Shown here: positions 15,463-21,694 of the stretch, piece by piece
Layout of the letters: every line of letters starts with the position of its first letter
How positions within the stretch are numbered: the stretch's first letter is position 1
From: an uncultured Prevotella sp.
Lineage (GTDB): Bacteria; Bacteroidota; Bacteroidia; Bacteroidales; Bacteroidaceae
Assembly (NCBI RefSeq): GCF_946404925.1
Contig: NZ_CAMJFM010000006.1
Span: forward strand, 40,713 to 104,712
DNA length: 64,000 bases
Direction: 5' to 3'
Translations under genes and position numbers: made by a program
The notes under the pieces: generated by a model
What the model was told of the DNA's origin: nothing
The model's database searches: none
Seen by the model: only the letters and a program-made list of their open reading frames with translations

Positions 15463-17787
15463 TCATTTGTCATTTGTCATCTTGTCATTCTCGGTCTTTG
15501 TTTTCGTCCATCGCATGGCGCCCGTCTTTTCTATCCAGCCGTCTATTTTCCAGCGCGATATGATTTTTAAGAGCGAGTTGCGAGACGTTGTTGCGCCCTT
15601 GAGCGAGGCCAGATCGTCGATCGAGAACACCGGTGGCAGCTGGTCGAATATCGAGTGGTTCACGCCGTGGCGTATGCACTCCGACTGCGCATCTACATAC
15701 TGATTCTGCAGCGCCTGGCCGAATGTCTTTATCTGCTCTGTCATGGCATACTGGGCCATCATCACCGCAAACTCTGTGCAGGCTTTCGATTCCTTGGTCA
15801 GCCCCGTCAGCAGGTGGTAAATCACTCCGCAGCGGAACCCGATGACGGCGGCACGTCGGCGATAGGTGTCTTTTACGCGGTCGATGTCCTTGGCGGCTTC
15901 TACGCGCTTTTCTTCCACCCATTGGTCGATGGCTCGGCGCAGTCGTGGCGTGTCAACGAATCCGGTGTACGATCGCAGTCGTGTTACGGCCTCTTGTATG
16001 CGCGATTCTTCGTTGGCCGAGCGGCGGCCGTATTTAGGCATCTTGGCGAAGGCGGTGTCGGGCATCTCGGCCAGCAGTATGCGGCTCGACAGTCCGTTCT
16101 CGATGTTGTCGCCCTTAAAGCACTTGCGCACGGCGCCATCGGTACCCAGCATGGTCCAGTTGTAGGCCACCTTCACCACGCCGCTCTCGGCCTGATCGCT
16201 GTTGTAATCCTGTCCCCACTCAGAGTCTATGGGGTCGAACGCCAGTCGGTAGATGTCGTACTTCGAGCTCCAGCTTCCGGCGCCGTTGGTCTTTCGCAGC
16301 GTGTCCAGCTCTTCGCCAAACGAGTAGAGCGTGTGTCCGCACGAGTTCTTCAGTCGCTTCAGTAGGGTAGAGCAGCTCACGGTTACCGGCACCACGCGTA
16401 TCATCACCTTAGGGTCTTCGGGTGCCTTTTCGTTGGCCTTGCGCGCCTTCTTGCGTTCCTTCCACTCGTCCTCGCGCTTGCGTGATAGTTCGTCCTCTTG
16501 GTCCAGCTGCCGCTTCCAGATGTTCACGGCGTGCTTACACACCGACTTACCCGAGGCCTGTTCGCCGTGGATGATCGACATCATGCCTAACTTCTGCAGC
16601 TCGCCGTCGCAATAGCGCACCTCAACCTGGTCGGCATAGGCGGCTGCGAGTGGCAGCACTGAGCAGAGCACCGGCATGTGCATCGACTCGGGCACGCCCG
16701 ATAGCGATTCTTTCAGGCCGAGAGGAAGCTTGGAGGGTGAGAAGGTGAGAAGGGGAGAAGGTGAGAAGGTGAGAAGGGGAGAAGGTGAGGAGGTGAGAAG
16801 GTCAGATGGTGAGTGTTCCACAATCTGATCTATAATTCGCGACCCCTTCGTCGGTTCCTTGCAGGCGGAGTGGATTATCGATTGCATCTCCTGCATGGAG
16901 AGTCCGAACCTCGGCATCACCTCCAGCAGCCACGCCTCGTTGTTATCGCAGATAGCCCTCAGATTCGCCGCCAACTGATGCAGTCGTTTATTCCTCTCGC
17001 CCGTGCTCGGCTCCCCGCCAGTCCTGCTCCAAAACTCCGCAATTATCGAGGAATACGGTATGCCCTTGAACTCTGTAGGGAATTTTTGGGGGCACGGATT
17101 GCACGTGCCTAAATAACCCTCGCCTGGGTCAAAGTACGCGCCATCCTCTGTGCGGCCATCGATGGTTAATCCGCGGTCGGTGTAGGCTTTTCGGCGCTGT
17201 GCTATCTCTTCATCGCTCAACTGCTCATACCATCCGTCGGCACGATATATCTCGTAATCAGCTGGCGTGATGTATATAAACCGCTCGGGCGTAAAACAGC
17301 TTGTATCGGCAGCCACGCCAAGCGCTTTGCAGTATGCGCGTTGCGCCTCGGGCACGGTCATTCCCATGGGCAGTCGGATGTCGATGTGCAGCTTCTTGCG
17401 GGCCGAATACTCCTTGTGCAGCATCATGCACTGCCATGCTCCGCCAATCTCGATATCTAGCTTTTCCGACATCATGTTCGCCTTTTCCACTAGCTCGGGG
17501 TCGTCGATGTCTACGCACGTCAGCCAAGTGAAACTCTCGGGGTCTATGTGCTCGCGGTCGCGATAGTTGTCGCGGAATCGCGTGTAGTGCGGACATCGGA
17601 ACGGCAGATACCCTTTTAGTCGGCGTTGCTCTTCGTCATCCTCGCTGGCATTGATGCGCTTGGCCAGATTGATGATGCGCTCCTCGCGCGTCAGAGCATC
17701 GTATTGTGGGAGCGGACATTCCTCGATGAATGCCCTGTTCTGCTCCCTTGTTTGTCGGCGGTTAATTGCTATCATTCTTACTCCCAT
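15463..17787 (-). CDS. BT4734/VirE-N plus DUF3987 primase-helicase-like protein
   Basis: 774 aa. Residues about 50-190 form the BT4734/BF3469 VirE-N-like domain (FTWLTCVDIDDPEL, HKEYSARKKLHIDIRLP). From about residue 350 a DUF3987-type helicase-like domain follows, with a P-loop HGEQASGKSVCKH near residue 408 and FGEELDTLRK as a Walker B-like site. The linker (about residues 327-351) contains repeats of LLTFSPSP coded by a GGTGAGAA minisatellite, and residues about 226-232 are coded by a mini palindrome (17091-17109). The C-terminus (TENDKMTNDK) also derives from a simple repeat. Genes of this class are frequent in Bacteroidales mobile or accessory DNA. A DNA replication/primase role is inferred. 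Confidence 0.85.
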   Translation of the reverse strand: MGVRMIAINRRQTREQNRAFIEECPLPQYDALTREERIINLAKRINASEDDEEQRRLKGYLPFRCPHYTRFRDNYRDREHIDPESFTWLTCVDIDDPELVEKANMMSEKLDIEIGGAWQCMMLHKEYSARKKLHIDIRLPMGMTVPEAQRAYCKALGVAADTSCFTPERFIYITPADYEIYRADGWYEQLSDEEIAQRRKAYTDRGLTIDGRTEDGAYFDPGEGYLGTCNPCPQKFPTEFKGIPYSSIIAEFWSRTGGEPSTGERNKRLHQLAANLRAICDNNEAWLLEVMPRFGLSMQEMQSIIHSACKEPTKGSRIIDQIVEHSPSDLLTSSPSPLLTFSPSPLLTFSPSKLPLGLKESLSGVPESMHMPVLCSVLPLAAAYADQVEVRYCDGELQKLGMMSIIHGEQASGKSVCKHAVNIWKRQLDQEDELSRKREDEWKERKKARKANEKAPEDPKVMIRVVPVTVSCSTLLKRLKNSCGHTLYSFGEELDTLRKTNGAGSWSSKYDIYRLAFDPIDSEWGQDYNSDQAESGVVKVAYNWTMLGTDGAVRKCFKGDNIENGLSSRILLAEMPDTAFAKMPKYGRRSANEESRIQEAVTRLRSYTGFVDTPRLRRAIDQWVEEKRVEAAKDIDRVKDTYRRRAAVIGFRCGVIYHLLTGLTKESKACTEFAVMMAQYAMTEQIKTFGQALQNQYVDAQSECIRHGVNHSIFDQLPPVFSIDDLASLKGATTSRNSLLKIISRWKIDGWIEKTGAMRWTKTKTENDKMTNDK
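16735..16812. repeat. GGTGAGAA minisatellite inside the VirE/DUF3987 CDS
   Basis: About eight imperfect copies of GGTGAGAA/GGGGAGAA in frame with the gene, translated on the minus strand as LLTFSPSP-like repeats. Confidence 0.9.
17091..17109. repeat. mini palindrome inside the VirE/DUF3987 CDS
   Basis: GGCACGGATTGCACGTGCC, with AATTTTT on one side, matches the outermost arms of the dispersed repeats. It is read in frame as GTCNPCP. Confidence 0.5.
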
Positions 17788-18278
17788 ACGGTTTCCTCCT
17801 TTCTGGTTTTAAAGTACGATAAAACTTCATCTGCTTCCTCCTGAAATAGCACCTTGGTAAGCGCCAGCCCTAAGTTTCTTGGGAACTTGAACGTTACGTA
17901 GATATTCTCCAAATCCAATCGGCGCGTGGGGTTCTTGCGGTCGCTGCGATAGATGGGGTGGTTAGCCTCCACTACGGCGTGACGGGTAGAGTAGAGCAAC
18001 TGGCGTCGCGGACCGGTGTTCTCTCGGTAGGCTTTAAACACGCTTGTGCCGTCTGGGTCTATCGCCAGCTTTCCTCTGGTCTCTACTAGTCCGCCACGTG
18101 TAACCTGCTTGTCGTTCTCCCACGGACATGGATAGAAGTTTATGTTTCCGTTAGCGTGAAAGTTAACACTGCCATCCATCTTTACGTTTTGCAGCTGTAG
18201 CTGCTTTTTGAATCTGTTCTGCATAATCTGATTTCGATTTGTGAGATTCGGCAAGTGCTGAAATTTGGCCATTTTCAC
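17778..18278 (-). CDS. hypothetical protein of the VirE cassette, 166 aa
   Basis: Unknown family. Basic protein with a central beta-rich part (DGSVNFHANGNINFYPCP, then GGLVETRGKLAIDPDGTSVF) and a C-terminal helical part (GLALTKVLFQEEADEVLSYF). It overlaps the start of the VirE/DUF3987 gene by 10 nt, which argues for translational coupling. Alternative starts are at 18272 and 18224 (MQNRFKKQLQ), and the first residues are uncertain. The pattern of small upstream partner plus VirE-type protein suggests a shared role in the cassette. No enzyme motif seen. Confidence 0.7.
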   Translation of the reverse strand: MKMAKFQHLPNLTNRNQIMQNRFKKQLQLQNVKMDGSVNFHANGNINFYPCPWENDKQVTRGGLVETRGKLAIDPDGTSVFKAYRENTGPRRQLLYSTRHAVVEANHPIYRSDRKNPTRRLDLENIYVTFKFPRNLGLALTKVLFQEEADEVLSYFKTRKEETVWE

Positions 18279-18329
18279 TCGCGAGACTCCCTACACTCAC
18301 TTTCGTCTCAGATTAAAAAAAACTAATAA

Positions 18330-18455
18330 TTAATAAGGATAAAAGTTGTTTTTAGAGTTCATCACCCCCAGGTGATTAATCTTACTCATTCTCGCTTTGT
18401 CGCGCTGCGCTCTAAGAGCTCTCCACGCTTGTTTTAAATCGTTTCTTTTTGACAT
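18330..18455 (-). CDS. 41-aa basic microprotein
   Basis: Short frame ATG 18453-18455 to TAA 18330-18332 (MSKRNDLKQAWRALRAQRDK, then ARMSKINHLGVMNSKNNF and a short end). It is strongly basic and helical at the start. A -7 box TACCTTTG on the minus strand (18487-18494) lies 31 nt upstream of the ATG, which supports a real transcript and start. It precedes the 166-aa gene by 51 nt in the same direction. It could be a small nucleic-acid-binding protein or a leader ORF; no family recognised. Confidence 0.5.
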   Translation of the reverse strand: MSKRNDLKQAWRALRAQRDKARMSKINHLGVMNSKNNFYPY

Positions 18456-18486
18456 ATCTTTACTCGTTTTATTTTGTTTGACGATG

Positions 18487-18494
18487 CAAAGGTA
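18487..18494 (-). promoter_or_regulatory. -7 box for the 41-aa ORF and downstream cassette genes
   Basis: TACCTTTGC on the minus strand, 31 nt before the microprotein start. No canonical -33 element at 19-21 nt. Confidence 0.55.
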
Positions 18495-18579
18495 CGACGG
18501 TGGCGCTAAAGAAAAAAAGAAAGAAAGTTACGCCAACTTTCTTTCTTCTTACTCGTTTGATAATAAGGTAGTTACGATG

Positions 18580-19095
18580 CTAAGAAATCTTCTTGCTTTC
18601 TTCGATGATGTCTTTTACGGCCTGTTTCAGCTGCTTGTCTTCAGGTACAGCTCCTAGTGCAACCTTCACCGAATGGTCTTTGTTGTTCTCCAGTTTCTCG
18701 GCCATTCGCATCGGGTTGGCCGATGGCACGAATATCTCGTGCTCCTGAAGCATTATCTGCACAAAGTTGGCCACAAGGTTACGATTGAATGTTGTGCCTT
18801 GCTGTTTACCAACGATGCCGATGTTGAGTCGCACCTGAGGCAGTGCAAAGATGCGCTTAAACAGCTCCATGTATCGCTCTTCCCATGCAGGCGTAACCAT
18901 ATCTTTCAGTCGGCCCACGTATTCCATAGCTGCTCGCGTGGCCTGTTCTACGTCCACGTCTTCTTTGCTGCGCTGCTTAGCCGACCTTTCAGCTTCGTAG
19001 AATGGAGCCGATGCATGATCGCCTGTGAATATGTTTACTTGCTTGGCATTCGAGGCGATGGTTGCCAACAGTTCTTTTATGTCCAGTTCGCTCAT
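18580..19095 (-). CDS. hypothetical protein, 171 aa, FTG-APFY motif
   Basis: Unknown cytoplasmic helical protein. Residues about 19-33 read QVNIFTGDHASAPFY, which closely resembles FNMFTGREAQAPYY near the C-terminus of the protein encoded just upstream (19092-19475). The ATG overlaps the upstream stop by 4 nt, so the two are translationally coupled. A conserved-looking segment LNIGIVGKQQGTTFNRNLVA follows in the middle. No membrane span or enzyme motif. The shared motif suggests a common partner or a split duplicated module. Confidence 0.7.
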   Translation of the reverse strand: MSELDIKELLATIASNAKQVNIFTGDHASAPFYEAERSAKQRSKEDVDVEQATRAAMEYVGRLKDMVTPAWEERYMELFKRIFALPQVRLNIGIVGKQQGTTFNRNLVANFVQIMLQEHEIFVPSANPMRMAEKLENNKDHSVKVALGAVPEDKQLKQAVKDIIEESKKIS

Positions 19096-19475
19096 TGTTT
19101 ATCCCCTCCCATTTGTGCTGAATAATACGGTGCTTGAGCTTCCCTGCCAGTAAACATATTGAACTGTCCTGATTGTGCCTTTTTCGTCATGACGTCTATC
19201 CACGTCTTCTCTATTCGCTCCTTGTGCGCAGCTTCGGCTTGGTCGGCCTGTCTCTTCTGTTCCATCAGATACGATGCTGCCTCGGTGTAAATACTCGGCC
19301 AGTCTGGGGCGAACGAGAACATCGCCGCCATTGTGTTCAGTTCCTTCTTCGCAGCTTCCAGTCCGTCCATCTCGAGTGCCTGAGCAATGCGAGTTGCAAC
19401 AGCAGTTCTTAGTGTCGTATTCGTCGTCGGTGTCTCGTTGTTGATGGGTTCGTTTGGTGGAGTTTGTATTGGCAT
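19092..19475 (-). CDS. hypothetical protein, 127 aa, FTG-APYY motif
   Basis: Unknown helical protein with a Thr/Pro/Asn-rich N-terminus, a central helix with ARIAQALEMDGLEAAKKELN, a charged coiled-coil stretch (EQKRQADQAEAAHKERIEK) and the C-terminal motif FNMFTGREAQAPYY shared with the next gene. It overlaps the next gene by 4 nt. A second open frame (19099-19662) overlaps it completely in another frame; I prefer this one because of the shared motif and the coupling. The operon's -7 box is at 19703-19710. Confidence 0.65.
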   Translation of the reverse strand: MPIQTPPNEPINNETPTTNTTLRTAVATRIAQALEMDGLEAAKKELNTMAAMFSFAPDWPSIYTEAASYLMEQKRQADQAEAAHKERIEKTWIDVMTKKAQSGQFNMFTGREAQAPYYSAQMGGDKQ

Positions 19476-19702
19476 AGAGTAGGATTACTGAATTGTTTTT
19501 AGAGTTGTTCTTAACTGTAGGTCTTGGCTGGTTGGCATGCATATCTACAAAGCCACCTATACCCGAGAACATCGTCGCCGGCAAGCTGCTTTTTGTGTGG
19601 ATGACTCTCTCCAAACCTGCTGGATAGCTAGAGAAAGCGTGAATTTTTAGATGTGTTGTCATATATAATGTATTTTAAATAATGTGATTGATAAAACGGA
19701 CG

Positions 19703-19710
19703 CAAAGGTA
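19703..19710 (-). promoter_or_regulatory. -7 box at the head of the minus-strand cassette
   Basis: TACCTTTGC on the minus strand. It leaves a leader of about 230 nt before the 127-aa gene. This leader contains an ATG at 19660-19662 opening a frame (MTTHLKIHAFSSYPAGLERV) that may be a leader ORF. Confidence 0.55.
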
Positions 19711-19798
19711 CAAAAATTAAGCAAAATAAAGGCACGAAAAAGGGCCTTTTTCAGGCCCTCCAATGTTAACTTATGTCAATCTGGTGATAATCAGAAAG

Positions 19799-20353
19799 TT
19801 ACAGTTCTGCTCGCGTTTTATTGCTTATGTGGCTTTGGAGCATGTTGTATAGCGTGCGCGGGGTTACTTCGAGTGTGCTGGCGGGGATACGAATGGCGGC
19901 ACCTCTTTGGGATATGGCGGCGAGCTTTAGCTTGAATCGGGTCCAAGGACTGGTCTCCAGCAGCTGATATCGCTCATCTTCGCGTACGTAGAGATCGAAC
20001 GACAGCGACCCCCTGAAATTGAAGTCCTCAATCTTTACAACATCCTTCCAATCGAAGATGCGGTAGCGCTTCAAGTTTAAATCGTACACATGCAGCTGAT
20101 CGTTGCTAATGATGACAACCGGCGTACGACGTATGAAGAGCCCCAATTGAGAAAAAGTGTTGTAAATGACGTAAGCCAGGATAGCAGCACCAAAGAGCAT
20201 TACGGCATCAATAAAATAACTGAATACGACAGATATCCCCGGCGTATTGATTGGGATGACTAAGTAGCAGCAAAACCAATAACCCAATGCAATCACAGGT
20301 AGAAACACTGTTTGTATAAAGGCATATAGCCGGCTCATATAAATTTCTGTCAT
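19799..20353 (-). CDS. membrane protein with two TM helices and a PH-like tail
   Basis: 184 aa. Two hydrophobic spans at about residues 9-32 and 42-65 are followed by a cytoplasmic beta-rich part (PVVIISNDQLHVYDLNLKRY, FDWKDVVKIEDFNF) like STM3941-type or bacterial PH-like membrane proteins, then a short C-terminal helix. Its -7 box TACCTTTG (minus strand, 20380-20387) lies 26 nt upstream. It is divergent from the HU-like gene. The family assignment is tentative and the function unknown. Confidence 0.65.
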   Translation of the reverse strand: MTEIYMSRLYAFIQTVFLPVIALGYWFCCYLVIPINTPGISVVFSYFIDAVMLFGAAILAYVIYNTFSQLGLFIRRTPVVIISNDQLHVYDLNLKRYRIFDWKDVVKIEDFNFRGSLSFDLYVREDERYQLLETSPWTRFKLKLAAISQRGAAIRIPASTLEVTPRTLYNMLQSHISNKTRAEL

Positions 20354-20601
20354 AATCGAGTTTCTTAAGTTTCTGTGTGCAAAGGTAATGAGAATCTATG
20401 AAACCACAAAGCAATTTGCAAGGAAAATAATGACGGATGACGGATGACAAGATGACATTAAGGTGGTTATGAGGTGGGTAAAATATTATATTATATATAA
20501 TATTCTATAGAGAGGTGTGAGGTGCTAAATGTCATTTGTCATGATGTCATTGTCATTTCTTGGGGGTGTTAACATATTTTTGCAGGTGGTGAGGGCGCGA
20601 A
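20354..20601. other. intergenic region upstream of the HU-like gene
   Basis: No gene seen. It holds simple repeats of the TGACGGA/TGTCATT type (20430-20462 and 20527-20560) and a near-palindromic AT-rich block (20481-20508). Similar TGTCATTTGTCAT strings occur at 15459 and, inverted, at 28155. Confidence 0.6.
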
Positions 20602-20633
20602 TTTGGCGGGGTGGTGAAAAATTCGTACCTTTG
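20602..20633 (+). promoter_or_regulatory. consensus promoter of the HU-like gene
   Basis: TTTG at 20602-20605, a 20-nt spacer, TACCTTTG at 20626-20633. This leaves a long leader of about 170 nt before the ATG. Confidence 0.8.
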
Positions 20634-20666
20634 CAATGTCAAAATGAGAGAGGCCGGGGGCGGCTA

Positions 20667-20739
20667 TTAATAGTAAAAATTGCAAGTATTAATTCTGGAA
20701 ATTGCGAGCGTTAATAGTAGCAAGCATTTCTGTTAATAG
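20667..20739 (+). repeat. 22-bp tandem repeat in the HU mRNA leader
   Basis: TTAAT boxes start at 20667, 20689, 20711 and 20733, an exact 22-bp period. The first two units also share AAATTGCRAG after the box. The array sits 30-100 nt downstream of the promoter, inside the untranslated leader. Confidence 0.75.
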
Positions 20740-20812
20740 GCAGCCCGAATCCTCGAACATAGCGACAAAGAGAGAGTTAATAAAATATTTAACAAACAAA
20801 CTATTTAAAAAC

Positions 20813-21343
20813 ATGAGTATTAGAGTAATTGCACAGCGCCGAATGCTAAAAATCGGCAACAACCCTGGAAGTAAGAAGTTCGTGATGCGCCCCGATCTGT
20901 ACAGCGCTATCCAGGAGAAGAAGGTGTTTCAGGAGGCCGCTACTCACAGCGGTATCTCTACTGGAGTTATCAAGGCCGCTTGGGATGCTGCAGGCGAAGT
21001 AATCCGCACGTGGGCCACCGAGGGCCACTCAGTGCCTCTGCCAGGTCTGGGCACCATGCGATTTGGTGTTCGCAGCAAGGCTGTTGAGAATCTGGACGAC
21101 GTGAAGACCGGACTCATCACCACCCGCCGCATCGTGTTCACTCCATCGGTGGATGTGAAGGGCGAGTTGAAGAACACCTCCATCCAGATTACCTGCCTCG
21201 ATGAGGATGGAAACGTGCTAAAGCGAGTAACCAGCGGCGACAGCGGCGACATCGAGGACAGCGAGAATGAGAACCAGAATGGTGGTAGCGATACCCCAAC
21301 GCACAGCAGCACGGGCGGCGGCCTGCCCGACGAGGGCGATTAA
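20813..21343 (+). CDS. HU-like DNA-binding protein, long Bacteroidales form
   Basis: 176 aa from ATG 20813-20815. Residues 1 to about 125 follow the HU-like fold: an N-terminal extension SIRVIAQRRMLKIGNNPGSK, helices around IKAAWDAAGEVIRTWATEG and the beta-arm region PLPGLGTMRFGVRSKAVEN. The last 45 residues are an acidic, Gly/Ser/Asn-rich tail (SGDSGDIEDSENENQNGGSD). The open frame extends upstream to 20702 but without HU sequence, and the leader array lies there. This HU type followed by a smalltalk microprotein is a recurring Bacteroidales pair. It may organise DNA or regulate the cassette. Confidence 0.9.
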   Translation: MSIRVIAQRRMLKIGNNPGSKKFVMRPDLYSAIQEKKVFQEAATHSGISTGVIKAAWDAAGEVIRTWATEGHSVPLPGLGTMRFGVRSKAVENLDDVKTGLITTRRIVFTPSVDVKGELKNTSIQITCLDEDGNVLKRVTSGDSGDIEDSENENQNGGSDTPTHSSTGGGLPDEGD

Positions 21344-21353
21344 AGTTTAATTA

Positions 21354-21453
21354 GGCACGGATTTCACGGATTAACACGGATTTTTTAATTTTTCAGTCGA
21401 TTTGCCAACGGGAATTAATAATTTAATCCGTGATAATCCGTGTAATCCGTGCC
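21354..21453. repeat. type A-like palindromic repeat, GGATT variant
   Basis: Left arm GGCACGGATTTCACGGATT (from 21354) and right arm GTGTAATCCGTGCC (to 21453) with a 42-nt centre. It separates the HU-like gene from the smalltalk ORF. It has the layout of type A but the GGATT core of type B. Confidence 0.8.
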
Positions 21454-21470
21454 AAAAAAAGAAGAAAATT

Positions 21471-21572
21471 ATGAGCAGAAAAGAAACCATTAAGTTCATC
21501 TTGCAGATGATTGCATCGATCGCTACGGCGATTGTTACGGCTCTGGGCACTCAGTCGTGCATGGGAGTCTGA
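21471..21572 (+). CDS. smalltalk microprotein
   Basis: A 33-aa frame from ATG 21471 to TGA 21570-21572 (MSRKETIKFILQMIASIATA, then IVTALGTQSCMGV). One hydrophobic helix (about residues 8-26) is preceded by basic residues and followed by a Cys near the end. This matches the family annotated as smalltalk protein, very small single-span proteins found after HU-like genes in Bacteroidales. The position here, 127 nt after the HU stop, fits. Function unknown. Confidence 0.85.
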   Translation: MSRKETIKFILQMIASIATAIVTALGTQSCMGV

Positions 21573-21580
21573 GTGAAAAG

Positions 21581-21648
21581 ACACGGTCTGGCAACTAATG
21601 CTGAGGCCGTGTTTTTAATTTTAATTAAAGCCGTGCAAATCCGTGCCT
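21581..21648. repeat. partial type B repeat
   Basis: A hairpin ACACGGTC...GGCCGTGT (21581-21612), then a T/A-rich run and the right arm GCAAATCCGTGCC ending at 21648. The matching left arm is missing or replaced by the smalltalk ORF. The end of the arm adjoins the promoter of the next gene. Confidence 0.65.
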
Positions 21649-21654
21649 AAAAAA

Positions 21655-21686
21655 TTTGGCGATTTGCTCGCTTATTTGTATCTTTG
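21655..21686 (+). promoter_or_regulatory. consensus promoter of the APH-RapZ gene
   Basis: TTTG 21655-21658, a 20-nt spacer, TATCTTTG 21679-21686. The ATG at 21695 is 8 nt after the box. An in-frame upstream start at 21656 falls inside the promoter and is rejected. Confidence 0.8.
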
Positions 21687-21694
21687 CAAACGTT

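Noticed and set aside
18397..18657. 86-codon plus-strand frame
   Set aside because: Antisense to a promoter-supported microprotein and to the end of the 171-aa gene; composition not protein-like.
19099..19662. 187-codon frame overlapping the 127-aa gene in another frame
   Set aside because: Its second half is low-complexity shadow; the 127-aa frame is preferred because of the shared motif and ATGA coupling. The first 60 codons could still be a leader ORF.
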